Shown in pieces: positions 10,274-20,135 of a stretch of DNA of 64,000 bases (position 1 is its first letter; every line of letters starts with the position of its first letter). A program made the position numbers and the translations under genes. The notes below the pieces were generated by a model. That model was not told the origin of the DNA. It did not search any database and was given only the letters and a program-made list of their open reading frames with translations. This stretch comes from UTCFX2 sp963726375 (GTDB lineage: Bacteria > Chloroflexota > Anaerolineae > Anaerolineales > UBA4823). The stretch is from positions 496,001 to 560,000 of the forward strand of contig CAVSCE010000008.1 of the NCBI GenBank assembly GCA_963726375.1, written 5' to 3'.

Positions 10274-10331
10274 TAGACCACAACGTGCGATTTTAATTGA
10301 ACTGGCTTTCCTAATTATAACGAGAGGCACA

Positions 10332-10562
10332 TCAGCGAAGAAAGAATGAAATGATTATCAGGACGGCGAAGAAAGTGCCGGCGAGCAACCCAATTCTTTT
10401 CAAATCTTTGATAGTCGTGCTGTAATCCGGATTGAATTCTGGACCAGAGGCCCGACCCGAATAGCTGGTGGCTGCTGGATATTCTCCGCCATTTTGACCA
10501 GCCCGAGCAGCGGTGCCGGTGTTGGATACATAACGGGATTGTTTCTTGGTCTTCTTTGCCAT
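10332..10562 (-). CDS. Small single-span membrane protein, hypothetical
   Basis: A 76-residue protein with a very basic start (MAKKTKKQSRYVS), a Gly/Ser/Thr-rich soluble stretch, and one C-terminal hydrophobic helix (about 57-75, LLAGTFFAVLIIISFF). This makes it a tail-anchored or single-span membrane protein. GAGGAG lies about nine bases before the ATG at 10562, which supports real translation. It sits between the sortase gene and the AI-2E pair on the same strand. I do not recognise a family. Confidence 0.7.
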   Translation of the reverse strand: MAKKTKKQSRYVSNTGTAARAGQNGGEYPAATSYSGRASGPEFNPDYSTTIKDLKRIGLLAGTFFAVLIIISFFLR

Positions 10563-10585
10563 TCAAATAACTCCTCAGATAATTC

Positions 10586-11485
10586 TTAACCGCTGGTTTG
10601 TAAGCGAGCGATTACAACAATTCGTTTGTTATCCTTCAGGTAGGGATAACAAGATATTAATGTTACCGTGGCTTGGTCTGTCGGATCCAACACTTCAACT
10701 GCGGTGGGTTCGACAATTTTTGTGTCAACCACGATATAGGTATATGAACGCTGATTCGTGTACACTACGACAAGATCACCAGGATTCAAAAGATCCAGAT
10801 TGCGAAACAACTCGCCAAAAATGTCGTTGTGCGCAGACAGCACCAAATTCCCGGGTTCTCCAGGATTTACACTCCCGAGATGCTGTCCTACGCCTTTCTT
10901 GAGCTGATCCCATCCATCGCCCTGGACGATCGGGGCATCGATCTGGATTGCCGGGAGTTGAATCCGGGTGGCTTGCTCCGGACCTGGCGTCGCGATCGGC
11001 GCACTAAACAGCGACTGCACAAGCGGGCGCAGGTGGTCCGGTATTTCATCTTCATTAAACCGCGACCCTCCGGGAGAGTTTGGCGGTGTGTGACCAGAAG
11101 GCAGCACAATTGCGCCAATCAGCGGGGTCGGTGTGAGAGTCGGCTGTTCGATCACAGCGACAACTTCTCGATTAAGCTCCTGGATCACGTTCAGCCCGCT
11201 GAACAGGATATAGATAAATCCAACAACAGCGCTGATCTCGATCAAGAGAAGTACCCCATCCAGAATGCGTTTACCAGTCGACCGCACGTACGGCTGGGCA
11301 ACCTGGTCTTCTTCGCTGCGCCAGCTTTCGAACGAGGCGGTGTCCGTGTCTGGTGAGATGGTCACGGTTCGCCCGCTCCGCCGGTAGCGATCCAGACGTA
11401 TCTGCCGGACAGCGCGGTGTTTCTCGACCAATAACCAGCGCAGCTCGTTTACGCTGAGATCCTGCGGCGACTTCTGTTTAGGCAC
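10586..11485 (-). CDS. Sortase family protein (membrane-anchored transpeptidase)
   Basis: A 299-residue sortase. A long basic cytoplasmic N-terminus is followed by one transmembrane helix (about 75-97), a Pro/Thr-rich spacer, and the sortase beta-barrel (172-299). The catalytic triad is visible: H219 in LSAHND, C279 in LISCYPY and R288 in NKRIVV. Sortases attach surface proteins through an LPxTG-like signal. No LPxTG substrate is encoded next to it, so it may act as a housekeeping enzyme on distant substrates, or in an assembly role typical of sortase-like proteins in Chloroflexota. The start is a GTG. Confidence 0.9.
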   Translation of the reverse strand: MPKQKSPQDLSVNELRWLLVEKHRAVRQIRLDRYRRSGRTVTISPDTDTASFESWRSEEDQVAQPYVRSTGKRILDGVLLLIEISAVVGFIYILFSGLNVIQELNREVVAVIEQPTLTPTPLIGAIVLPSGHTPPNSPGGSRFNEDEIPDHLRPLVQSLFSAPIATPGPEQATRIQLPAIQIDAPIVQGDGWDQLKKGVGQHLGSVNPGEPGNLVLSAHNDIFGELFRNLDLLNPGDLVVVYTNQRSYTYIVVDTKIVEPTAVEVLDPTDQATVTLISCYPYLKDNKRIVVIARLQTSG

Positions 11486-11520
11486 GGAGTGTGATTATAC
11501 CTCAATTTTCATGCTGACTC

Positions 11521-12009
11521 TCAGACCTGTTTAGGAAGCCATAAATCCTCAAGCCTGGCTCCCATCCCGAAGGAGATGTTTTTCCAGGCATCTATGGGAA
11601 GCTCGATATGAGCCAAGGCAGCTGTGGGCATGGGCAGATGCTCTCCAGTGAGTCCTGTAAGGAGTTCTTCCATCGCCGGGTTGTGTCCGACGATCATCAC
11701 CTGATCGTAACGATCGTCAAGGTTTGACAGGGCGTGAAGGTATGCGCCAGGCTCGAAAGCGTATAAGTCTTCGCAAGGTAATAATTCCGAATCAAGACCG
11801 GCTGATTCCAATGCCAATTGGGCTGTGTCCCGGGCTCGAACTGCGGTCGAACATAAGACGATATCCGGTTGAAATCCCTCTTCGCGCAGCCGTTCGCCCA
11901 TTCGCGGCGCATCCTTCTTGCCGCGCTTATTCAGCGGGCGATCGTGATCCGGAAGGGTTTCATCCTTCCAGCTCGATTTGGCATGGCGAAGAAGAAGCAG
12001 GGTTTTCAC
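11521..12009 (-). CDS. sixA: SixA-type phosphohistidine phosphatase
   Basis: A histidine phosphatase superfamily protein of about 162 residues. It begins VKTLLLLRHAKSSWKDETLPDHDRP with the catalytic RHAKS motif and ends with the second histidine in IVGHNP. SixA-like enzymes remove phosphate from phosphohistidine in two-component or PTS proteins. The reading frame extends upstream to 12108, but that part overlaps the ATPase gene and carries no homology. The GTG at 12009 places the RHAKS motif at the usual position and leaves a 29-base gap to the neighbour. The neighbouring HerA-like ATPase gives no pathway hint. Confidence 0.88.
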   Translation of the reverse strand: MKTLLLLRHAKSSWKDETLPDHDRPLNKRGKKDAPRMGERLREEGFQPDIVLCSTAVRARDTAQLALESAGLDSELLPCEDLYAFEPGAYLHALSNLDDRYDQVMIVGHNPAMEELLTGLTGEHLPMPTAALAHIELPIDAWKNISFGMGARLEDLWLPKQV

Positions 12010-12038
12010 GGTACATCCATCCTGGTGTATAGGATCAT

Positions 12039-14531
12039 TTACTCGGTTCCAAAAGCCGGCAGCTCGGTGACTTGATCCCCCGAATGGATCTGGTAATAGG
12101 GGAACCATGCCACACCAAAAAGCTCAATGCTGATATCTTTCTTTAAAGGGGTGACGGTGATCTCCTCGATCTCGCCAGCAATATCAGCCCAATTCTTCTC
12201 AACCTCATCTATCGCTTGAGCCTTCTCAGCCTCGATCTCGGCGATTTGTTTATTAAGATCGGTAATCACTTCTTTTGATTCTTCGACATCGGCTTTTGCC
12301 GTTGCGGTCATGCGGCGCTTGGTAAGAGATGCGGAGATGCTTCTCTTGCGTTTCGCGAACAATCCTAAAACGGTCTCTGCCGCTTTTCCTAATTCCTCCA
12401 TTTTTCGTGTGGAGAGCTCCGCTTCATCTTGATCCAACTCGCGGCTTTCGCGTTTTAGCTTTTCCTGGAGAGAGTCCAGCTTTCTTTCAAATGTCTCAGC
12501 AACCTTCCTCGCCTCTGCATCGCGCTGTTTGCGGGCGGTTTCGGTGCACATTTGACGAAAATCCGCCTGCGAGATATTTGGTCCTGAAAATATGTTGAGG
12601 CTGGCATTTGACCGAACCGTGACTTGAGCAGAACGGAAAACCCAATCGATAAAATCTTTCTCTAATGCTGCGAGGATCTTGCTGTCGGAAAGCGGGGTAT
12701 TCAAGCCCGCAAATCTGGCCCGAGGCGACGGTTGATCGTCCAGGCGGCGTGGATCAATGGGCGCAGTTTGGAAATCCTCCCAACGAACTGCTCCTCGCCG
12801 GTCAGGATCGGGGACGATGAAGGTTTGAGAAAGCTCATAATCGAGGTTGTATTTCCTGTTCAAAAAATAGACGCGCGCTTGTCCCAAAAGAACTGGTTGG
12901 TATACCAGCTCACTATCCGCAGCTGGGGTCTGGATCGCGGAATTGGAGAGCTTGAGCGCTTCAGAAAACGTCAGGTTGTTTGGCAGAAAATATTCGTTGA
13001 TTCCCATGGGGACAGGGGACTTAGTCTCGGAAACGTGCTGAACCTGCCCAACGGATGCCTGAGAAGCGGTTTTTTGTGGTCTCGATTTTTCGCCTTTAGC
13101 CGTTGGAGCAGCTGCAGCGCGTTTTCCTGCTCCTGCAAGCGCGTTAAGAGCGGGGATCTGGGTGCGGGCAAGGGGTCCAGCGAGATAATTCATCGCCCAG
13201 CGGGTCTGCATCAACAGCGGTTCTTTGTTATGGACGTTGTGAAGCAAGAACACGCGCTTTCCAAGACCGGAGATCATCCGGTCGTAGGTTGAACGGTTGA
13301 GCCCGCCTGAGACTGCCCCTTCCAGTCCGTCGAGCAGGCGCTGCTTGTCTTGATCGGTTTGCAGCTTGCCGATAAACCAGGTTCCCGTATTGGAAAGTCC
13401 TTTATAATCCACATCGACAGGGTTTTGGGTTACCAGCACCAATCCCACACCAAAGGCGCGCGCTTGTTTGAGCATACGCAGCATCGGCTGCTTGGAGGCC
13501 GGATTGGCGACTGGCGGCATATAGCCGAATATCTCGTCGAAATAGAGCAAGGCGCGCAGCGTCGTCGTCCCACTCTGGGTGCGCATCCAGGTCTCAAAGG
13601 AAGAGAAGAGCAGGGTGACAAAGAACATCCGCTCGGCGTCAGTAAGATGGGCGATGTAGAAAACACTGTGGCGCGGTTTCCCATCCGAAGTATAGAGCAA
13701 AGAAGGGATATCCAGCGGTTCGCCTTCGATCCAGGTCTGAAAAGCCGGGGAAGCCAGGATATTGTTCAGCAGCATTGCAAGCCCGAAGCGGTCCTTTTCT
13801 GGGAAGAAAGTATTGACGTCGAACACCCCCAACTTCTCAAAAGGTGGATTTTGAGTTTGGAGGATCAGCTCGGTCAGGTTGAGATCCTTGCCCTTGCTCC
13901 AGGAATATTCAAAAATGTTTGCAAGCAAAATATGTTCTCGTGACCGGACCGGATCTATGTCCGTCACTCCGACCAGTCCAAGCAAAGCTGTAGCAGTGCT
14001 GGAAATCCGCTCCCGCAAAGTCTCCCGGTTGCTTTCCCAGGGCAGATCCGGCGCTTCCAGGGATGCCAGGATGCTGATCGGAACACCAGCATCCGAGCCG
14101 GGTGTGAAGACAGTGAATTGGGCGGATTCTTTCAGAGCTCGCAGTCGTTCAGGGGGGATATCCCAATCTGCCAGTCCTTTCTTCCAGGATGCCGCGGCAT
14201 CTGCGGCTGCTTGCTCAAGAGACAGCCCGGCACGGCGAGCTTCATCGGGATTGATCCAGGGTTGGAAATCTTGAGGCAGCAGGTCCGGGAAGTGAAGCAG
14301 AAGATTGGTGATGTCGCCTTTGGGGTCGATCATCAGCGCCGGGATGCTGTTCAACGCAGCTTCTTCCAGCAGGCCAACACAGAGGCCGGTCTTGCCCGAG
14401 CCGGTCATACCGACGACAAAAGCGTGGGTAGTCAGATCGGCTGGATCATAAAGCAGCGGCTTATCGGTGGCTTTTCCGGTAGCCGGGTCGACGATACGCC
14501 CGAGATAAAATTCCCCTTTTGTTTCGATCAT
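12039..14531 (-). CDS. HerA-like hexameric ATPase / ATP-binding protein with coiled-coil C-terminus
   Basis: An 830-residue ATPase of the HerA/FtsK superfamily. The N-terminal part (FYLGRIVDPATGKATDKPLL) resembles the HAS-barrel region. Walker A is GMTGSGKTG (41-49), Walker B LLYFDEIFGYMPP lies near residue 330, and VLVTQNPVDVDYKGL matches the sensor-1 segment. Residues about 660-790 are strongly charged heptad-type sequence (KLDSLQEKLKRESRELDQDE...), a predicted coiled coil. HerA proteins usually work with NurA nuclease in DNA end processing, but no nurA is adjacent. This long form with a coiled coil is found in bacteria without a settled role. Frame intact; ATG start at 14531. Confidence 0.88.
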   Translation of the reverse strand: MIETKGEFYLGRIVDPATGKATDKPLLYDPADLTTHAFVVGMTGSGKTGLCVGLLEEAALNSIPALMIDPKGDITNLLLHFPDLLPQDFQPWINPDEARRAGLSLEQAAADAAASWKKGLADWDIPPERLRALKESAQFTVFTPGSDAGVPISILASLEAPDLPWESNRETLRERISSTATALLGLVGVTDIDPVRSREHILLANIFEYSWSKGKDLNLTELILQTQNPPFEKLGVFDVNTFFPEKDRFGLAMLLNNILASPAFQTWIEGEPLDIPSLLYTSDGKPRHSVFYIAHLTDAERMFFVTLLFSSFETWMRTQSGTTTLRALLYFDEIFGYMPPVANPASKQPMLRMLKQARAFGVGLVLVTQNPVDVDYKGLSNTGTWFIGKLQTDQDKQRLLDGLEGAVSGGLNRSTYDRMISGLGKRVFLLHNVHNKEPLLMQTRWAMNYLAGPLARTQIPALNALAGAGKRAAAAPTAKGEKSRPQKTASQASVGQVQHVSETKSPVPMGINEYFLPNNLTFSEALKLSNSAIQTPAADSELVYQPVLLGQARVYFLNRKYNLDYELSQTFIVPDPDRRGAVRWEDFQTAPIDPRRLDDQPSPRARFAGLNTPLSDSKILAALEKDFIDWVFRSAQVTVRSNASLNIFSGPNISQADFRQMCTETARKQRDAEARKVAETFERKLDSLQEKLKRESRELDQDEAELSTRKMEELGKAAETVLGLFAKRKRSISASLTKRRMTATAKADVEESKEVITDLNKQIAEIEAEKAQAIDEVEKNWADIAGEIEEITVTPLKKDISIELFGVAWFPYYQIHSGDQVTELPAFGTE

Positions 14532-14779
14532 TTTTGATTTCCTCCTGGTTAGCTAGTTCTATAAATGATACCACTCCTGTCATCTAAAATAGTCGGGAAG
14601 CTTTGTTGAGATCTGAGGATACCCACCGATTCCATGAGCCTTGAAATGCTGCGATGCGGCGGACCTGAAAAGAGGCCGGGATTTGTGACCCCTGATGGGA
14701 AGCAGGCCGAGCAGAGAAAAATGTTTCCCCCGATTCTTCGATTGCGATGCTTCCGTCAATGAGTGCAGCCTGGATCTCA
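14532..14779. other. Gap without a confident gene
   Basis: 248 bases between the HerA-like gene and the phospholipase D-like gene. A minus-strand frame ending near 14584 reads on from the phospholipase end (LTDEIQAALIDGSIAIEESG...). It could be an extension exposed by another shift, but it has no recognisable homology, so I leave it unassigned. Confidence 0.4.
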
Positions 14780-15893
14780 TCAGTCAATTCTGCTCGATTG
14801 GTTGAAAATCCGCTCAAACTCAGCCAGGTAAATTTCGGCCAGCTGAGGGTCATAAACAATAAGCAGGTTTTCGTCGTTGCGTGTCTCGGCGGAATAGGTG
14901 AAGTTGAATGAGCCCAGCGCGACGATTTGCCCATCGATCACCATAACTTTGTTGTGCATCTGGTTTGGATTGTTATCCAGCCGCACATCAATGCCCGCCG
15001 AGAGCAGATCCTGCCATTTTGAGCCCCGGTTGGTGGTCGCCTGCCCGGTTTCGATCACCCCTTCCACGCGCACGCCCTCCTGGGCGCGATCGATCAGCGC
15101 ATCCGCCAACTCATCGGAAGTGAAAGAGTACGCCAGGAATACCAGGTTGTTTTGAGCGCCCTCGATTACTTCTTCAAGTCGAGCCGTGCAGCCGTCGTCT
15201 GGCGAAAAACAGCTTTCCAGCCGTGTACCGGCAATGGTCAGGCTGGGATGAGGTGTATTTGCTGGCGAACCAGGGCCAAACTGGTCATCAACGAACATCT
15301 CCTCAAATTCGGTGCTGTAATTTTCAGCAAGCTGCTCAGACCGTATCCGGATCAGATTGTTGTCATTGTAATAGGACTCATTTATGGTGTAATTCATCGA
15401 GCCGGTCCAGACCTCCAGACGGTCGATCACGGTAAATTTGTTGTGCATCAGCCCTTCGCGACTGTCGCCCAGAACCGGAATGCCGGCCTGGATAAGTTCT
15501 TGCACCTCATCTTCATCCATATAATCGGTTTCAGTCACCATCCGGACCTGCACTCCACGGCGGTGGGCATCGAGAAGTGCATCGCGAATGCTCCATAGGT
15601 CCAGCTGAAGCACAGCGACATCGACACTGAACCGCGATTTTCTTATGGCTTGCGCCAGCTCGCGGTCCGGGCCGCCGCGGAGGCTTTTGCTTGAGGGGCT
15701 TTCGGGCTCTGTGAAATAGACGGAATACCAGCCAAGCTCGATCCTGGATACCAGGGTCGAGCGTTGGAGAAGGCGTCTGGTGAGCTTTCGGGATCTCGCC
15801 TTTTCCGCCCTGACATCCTGCTGAAATGCTGAGCAAGAACCAAATGATTGCAACGAGCAAAGCAGCGGCACGATTAGAAGATAGGGTATGCAT
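14780..15893 (-). CDS. Phospholipase D-like lipoprotein, one frameshift
   Basis: A secreted lipoprotein of about 370 residues with two phospholipase D domains. The N-terminus (MHTLSSNRAAALLV..., hydrophobic, ending LSISAGC) is a lipoprotein signal with a lipobox cysteine. A frame change lies near 15735-15770. The body contains two HKD motifs, HNKFTVIDRLEVWTGSMN and HNKVMVIDGQIVALGSFN, each in the middle of its domain. The combination predicts a membrane-attached extracytoplasmic phosphodiesterase acting on phospholipid or nucleic acid. It resembles the PLD-like proteins in the cardiolipin synthase/nuclease family, so the substrate is open. The correct N-terminus is found only when the shift is repaired. 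Confidence 0.85.
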
Positions 15894-15952
15894 AGCTCAG
15901 GAAATCGATTATAGCAGGTTTGAAGGGGGGCGAGTTGGGCTGACCATTAAGG

Positions 15953-17188
15953 CTATTTGGATCTGGCGCGAGGAAGGCAGATCACAGCAATCGCTTTACC
16001 CTTCAGGTGAGTGAGGAATACGATCCTACCTTCAGACGATTTGTCCTTTCCGGACTCAAGGCGCAAGGCTCGAATCAGTGCTTCGGGTTCGATGGGTGAA
16101 CCGCGTTTCTTTACAACGACCTGAGAGATACCCCGCTGACGCAAATAGCTGCGCAGCCTCTTCAGATTGAAAGGGAGCCAGTCTTCTACCTGGTAGGCTT
16201 TTGCATACGGTGTGTCCACCAGGATGTCAGATGTGAGGTAGGCGATATCCGGGTCGAGTTGAGCTGCGTTGAGCCTGACGGCAAGCGGGCGCACCAACCC
16301 GGCACGTAACACAGCTGGGTCGGGTTCGTACAGGACCTGTCCTGGCTCCCTCAGTGGAATCTTTTCTACAGCACTTTCATAATCCTTACTTGAATCGTAT
16401 CCACCAGAGTCGGCTGTCAGGGTGTGCGGACCGGGAAGCAGCGTGGCGCGGCGTGCGGCAGTCTTCAGCGGACCCATCCAGATTACGGCTTCTTTTAATT
16501 CACCTTTCACTGAAATGAATTCCAGCTCAGCATCATATTCTCGCAGCTCGGCCAGTTTTACGCCCGGAGATATTTTTATTCCCATCGCTGGCAGCTGTTC
16601 GAGCCAGCCGCGCACAGAAACCAGCGGGGGGGAGTAATCGCGAACAGAGTAGACACGGCGACCCTGGCTGCGCCTGCCGGGATCGAAAAAGCCGCCTGTC
16701 CTCTTCGAGATCCGCATTGGGAGAGACCGAGTGAGGTCGGCCTGGATGAACCCGACAGGGTGATCAGGCTGCAGGATGCGCATGTTTGTCTGCGCAAGCT
16801 CCAGGCGGAGAGGATCAATATCGATCCCCACAGTCGGCGCCTGGGATGCCAGTGCCAGGGTGTCCCCTCCAATCGAGCAGCCCAGGTCTACAATGAGGTC
16901 AAACTGCACAAAACGCTTTGCCCTGTAGGCGGCTATCTCGCTACCAGAAGCCTGCTCCAGCGCTTCGCGGGTGAAGTACATCTGCCCTGCCGTATGGAAT
17001 TTGGCTTGCGCTTCCCGGCGGAGGATGGCAATCTCCAGGGCTGCTCTTGCCAGGTCGTCCGGAAAGGTACGTCTGAGGAAGGCGAGATGGGGCAGGAAAT
17101 CCGCCTCACGCGGCTCGAGAACCTGGGCAGCGGAGAGCGCCTGCTGACCGAGGGGGGTGAGGAGCCTATGCAGGGTGGGTAGGTCCAC
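15953..17188 (-). CDS. Class I SAM-dependent methyltransferase with THUMP-like domain
   Basis: A 411-residue cytoplasmic methyltransferase. Motif I is VDLGCSIGGD (about 116-125), with VGIDIDPLRLELAQ following as motif II. The segment FDPGRRSQGRRVYS is typical of the THUMP-like group, in which a helical N-terminal region and a C-terminal THUMP-like domain flank the methyltransferase core. The end, GISQVVVKKRGSPIEPEALI, matches that C-terminal domain. Members probably modify RNA, but the position is unknown. Frame intact. It is on the same strand as the serine hydrolase upstream, about 95 bases away. Confidence 0.82.
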   Translation of the reverse strand: MDLPTLHRLLTPLGQQALSAAQVLEPREADFLPHLAFLRRTFPDDLARAALEIAILRREAQAKFHTAGQMYFTREALEQASGSEIAAYRAKRFVQFDLIVDLGCSIGGDTLALASQAPTVGIDIDPLRLELAQTNMRILQPDHPVGFIQADLTRSLPMRISKRTGGFFDPGRRSQGRRVYSVRDYSPPLVSVRGWLEQLPAMGIKISPGVKLAELREYDAELEFISVKGELKEAVIWMGPLKTAARRATLLPGPHTLTADSGGYDSSKDYESAVEKIPLREPGQVLYEPDPAVLRAGLVRPLAVRLNAAQLDPDIAYLTSDILVDTPYAKAYQVEDWLPFNLKRLRSYLRQRGISQVVVKKRGSPIEPEALIRALRLESGKDKSSEGRIVFLTHLKGKAIAVICLPRARSK

Positions 17189-17283
17189 GGCCTCGATTGT
17201 AACAGGAGAAAGCGACCTGTTCGTCCCTCAAAAAACGAATTGAAACGAACCATATTTTCTTTGGGCTGAGAAGAGGGCGGCTT

Positions 17284-18750
17284 TCAGGCCTCGCGCTTGA
17301 AGACGTACTCCAACGGATCAATAAACTCGGCAACCTTAAATCGTAAGGATTCTGCCCTTCCATCCATGCCGATTGAAAAATGAACAAAACTTTCCTCATA
17401 GGTTGGAGAGGACCAGGTGCAGAAGTATGTATCTGCGTGCCAGTGCTCGAGCGGTCCGAAAACCATCGGGTGGGCGCCGAGATGCAGGACGAGCCGATTA
17501 TTTTCCAAAGTGACGGAAACATCCCCGTAGATCGGATTCGCGTATACACCCAGATATCCCTCTGCCGAAAGGCTGGGATGCGTCCCGGAAAGCCGCTGAT
17601 CCTCCTGTTTCTTTCGGATTTCTGCGGTGCGTCCGGCTTTGATCTGGTCCAGTTCCAGGAATGCCCCCATCCAATCTTTTCCCACGATACCGAACGCAGC
17701 ATCCAGGATGTGAAAAAACAGGGCACTATGCAGGCTGCCCGGCAGGCGGTTGGTGAGGATCACTACCCCCAGCTGTTCTTCAGGAAGAAAGGCTGCCAGA
17801 GACAGCATACCGTCAACTCCACCGGTGTGCTGGACCACGAACCGGCCGGCATAATCGAACATACTCCAACCCAGTCCGTAGGCTGCAAAATGCCTGCTGG
17901 GAACCAGGCGGCGAGACTCAGGATCGATTGGTATCAAGTTATGGGGCGTTCGGGTCTCATCCAGGATTGCAGAATCGACCAGCTGCGTTTCGCCGACTTT
18001 TCCATTCGCCAGCTGGAAACGCAGCCAGAGGGCCATGTCCCAGGCGCTGGAGTTGATCGCCCCTGAAGCGGCATGCGAGGTCAGCTCCAAATAAGGGACC
18101 TTATAAAGCTGGCCGCGAGCAAAGGTGTGCGGTTGGGCGATATTTTCCATCCCGACCATTTCCCTAATGCCGGTTATGGTACGAGTCATTCTCAATGGCT
18201 CGATCAGCCGGTTTCGGATGAACTCCGGCCAGCTCAGACCGCTAACGACCTGGATGATCTGCCCGGCAGCCATGAACATCAAATTGGAGTAGCCGAATCC
18301 AGCGCGCAGATGGAAGCCAGCAGGGATATAACGGATCCTGGCCATCACCTCATCGAGTGAGTAGCTCGACCCATACCCCATGAAATCGCCTGCGAAAGTC
18401 GTAAGCCCGCAGCGATGGCAGAGCAGGTCGCGCACTGTGATTTCGCGGGTCGCGACCGGGTCGGAGAGCTGGAAGGCAGGAAGGTGCTTGATCACCTGGT
18501 CGTCCCAGGAGAGCCTGCCCTCCTGGACCAGCAGGCCGATCGCGGTCGCAGTAAAAGCCTTGGTGCACGATCCTACGGCGAAGATCGTGTGCTCATCAAC
18601 GGGTCCGAGTTCTCCAACAGCACGCACGCCAAAACCGCGGGCATAAACGGTCCGGTCATCTTTCACGATCGCGATGCTCAAACCCGGCACACCCCACGCG
18701 GTTTGCATGGCCTGGATGGTTTCATCCAATGCGTTCCAGAAATCAGTCAT
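17284..18750 (-). CDS. Serine hydrolase of the beta-lactamase / class C family
   Basis: A 488-residue protein with the penicillin-binding fold. The SxxK nucleophile motif is SCTK in VGSCTKAFTATAIG, the YxN element is YSN in FGYSNLMFM, and HTGG in VVQHTGGVDGML replaces KTG. The C-terminal 110 residues (YLGVYANPIYGDVSVTLENN...) form a DUF3471-type beta domain common in these esterase-like proteins. No signal peptide is evident, so it may be cytoplasmic. The family includes esterases, D-aminopeptidases and peptidoglycan hydrolases; activity as a true beta-lactamase is unlikely. ATG at 18750. Confidence 0.87.
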   Translation of the reverse strand: MTDFWNALDETIQAMQTAWGVPGLSIAIVKDDRTVYARGFGVRAVGELGPVDEHTIFAVGSCTKAFTATAIGLLVQEGRLSWDDQVIKHLPAFQLSDPVATREITVRDLLCHRCGLTTFAGDFMGYGSSYSLDEVMARIRYIPAGFHLRAGFGYSNLMFMAAGQIIQVVSGLSWPEFIRNRLIEPLRMTRTITGIREMVGMENIAQPHTFARGQLYKVPYLELTSHAASGAINSSAWDMALWLRFQLANGKVGETQLVDSAILDETRTPHNLIPIDPESRRLVPSRHFAAYGLGWSMFDYAGRFVVQHTGGVDGMLSLAAFLPEEQLGVVILTNRLPGSLHSALFFHILDAAFGIVGKDWMGAFLELDQIKAGRTAEIRKKQEDQRLSGTHPSLSAEGYLGVYANPIYGDVSVTLENNRLVLHLGAHPMVFGPLEHWHADTYFCTWSSPTYEESFVHFSIGMDGRAESLRFKVAEFIDPLEYVFKREA

Positions 18751-18833
18751 AGAGTCCCTTATTGGTTAATCAGCTACCCTTTATCTTGCGATTTGAGTTT
18801 TCTTTTCGTTCGTTCGATGATCCTGGATAATGA

Positions 18834-20135
18834 TCAAGGATTTGACATCATTAAGCCAGCAGCTTTTCGGCAGATCTCAACTGCAAAATTCGTGCCCCGA
18901 TCCCAGGGATACACCTGGCTCATGCTGGCGAAGTACAATCCGGGGATTGGGGTCTGGATGGTTGGGATATTCTTGGAATGGTTCAACAGCGGGACCGGCT
19001 GGGCGTAGGCGGTGCGAAAGAGCCAGGAGGCGCGGACCCAATCTGGTGTGAACTCGGGGTTGATCCGCTTCAGTGCAGGGTAGAAGCGTTCAAGCAGCTC
19101 GGCTTGAGTCAGTCCGAAGTATTCATGATTGTCCTCAAGGTAATCACCGATGTAGAGGATATGCTCACCGCCGAAGTGTTCGGGGGATAGAAAATTGGTG
19201 TGCTCAACGAGCGCCAGGAAGGGAAACCCGGCTGATTTCGGGATGTTGTACCAGTAGTAGCCTTGTTCCGAAAATCGGTGGTTGAGCGCCAGCACCATCA
19301 CCACTGCCCCCATGCTTTTTAACTCGAGCAATCCCTGGAGATAGTCCGGCGGCAGATCCGGCGCCAGCCTTGCCAGAAGGGCAGGTGAGGTTGTAACCAG
19401 GCATTGATCGAATGTTTCGGGACCTGTCGGGTTCTCGAGGCGAACCCCACCCTCTGGTTGCGAGGCGATCTGGTTGACCGGGCTCGAAAGGTGGATTGTT
19501 ACGCCCATTTCCTGCAGGCGAGCTGCCAGCTGGTCTGAGAAGCCTTGAAAGCCGCCCTTGAAGGATCCCAATCGGGTGGTGCGAGCCTTCAACCTCGCCC
19601 ACATCCAGGCCATGTTCACCTGTGAGGCGTACCTTTCCCCAAATTTGCCGATCATCAGCGGTTCCCACATCAGCTCGTAAACGGAATCGCCGGCCCATTT
19701 TCGCAGCCATTGATCCACCGTGTACTCCTCCAGCCCTCGCCAGTTATTTGTCAGCTTCAGGAATAACCCCACCAGCCCAAAACGGATTTTTCTGATGCCC
19801 CACCCCAACCCCGGGAACATGATTGCCTTTGGGATCGAGTCAAAGGGAAAAAACTGGCCTTTGTAATACATGACTGTGAAAGGGCGCTTGAAGACAACCT
19901 GGTCGCTCCAACCCAGCTCGGCGATCAACTTCAAGATGTGGACGTCGCTAGCAAACCAGTGGTGGTAAAACTTTTCTACTGACCATTCCCAGGTGGGCTC
20001 TTTAAATCCACTGGCAAGACCGCCAACCTGACCACCAGCCTCATAGATCACGACGGTATTTCCCTGGCGTGCCAAGTCGTATGCGGCAGCCATTCCGCCA
20101 ATTCCAGCGCCGATGATTGCTATTTTTTTCGCCAC
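18834..20135 (-). CDS. NAD(P)/FAD-dependent oxidoreductase (HpnE / protoporphyrinogen oxidase-like)
   Basis: A 433-residue flavoprotein. It starts with the dinucleotide-binding motif IAIIGAGIGGMAAAYDLARQG followed by VVIYEAGGQVGGLASGF, the classic amine-oxidase/phytoene-desaturase N-terminus. The C-terminal FAD-binding segment is IPGLYFASMSQVYPWDRGTNFAV. It belongs to the group of HpnE, protoporphyrinogen oxidase and UDP-galactopyranose mutase relatives that act on isoprenoids or nucleotide sugars. The GTG start directly follows the stop of the flippase-like gene, so the two are translationally coupled and may act on the same lipid-linked compound. Confidence 0.85.
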   Translation of the reverse strand: MAKKIAIIGAGIGGMAAAYDLARQGNTVVIYEAGGQVGGLASGFKEPTWEWSVEKFYHHWFASDVHILKLIAELGWSDQVVFKRPFTVMYYKGQFFPFDSIPKAIMFPGLGWGIRKIRFGLVGLFLKLTNNWRGLEEYTVDQWLRKWAGDSVYELMWEPLMIGKFGERYASQVNMAWMWARLKARTTRLGSFKGGFQGFSDQLAARLQEMGVTIHLSSPVNQIASQPEGGVRLENPTGPETFDQCLVTTSPALLARLAPDLPPDYLQGLLELKSMGAVVMVLALNHRFSEQGYYWYNIPKSAGFPFLALVEHTNFLSPEHFGGEHILYIGDYLEDNHEYFGLTQAELLERFYPALKRINPEFTPDWVRASWLFRTAYAQPVPLLNHSKNIPTIQTPIPGLYFASMSQVYPWDRGTNFAVEICRKAAGLMMSNP

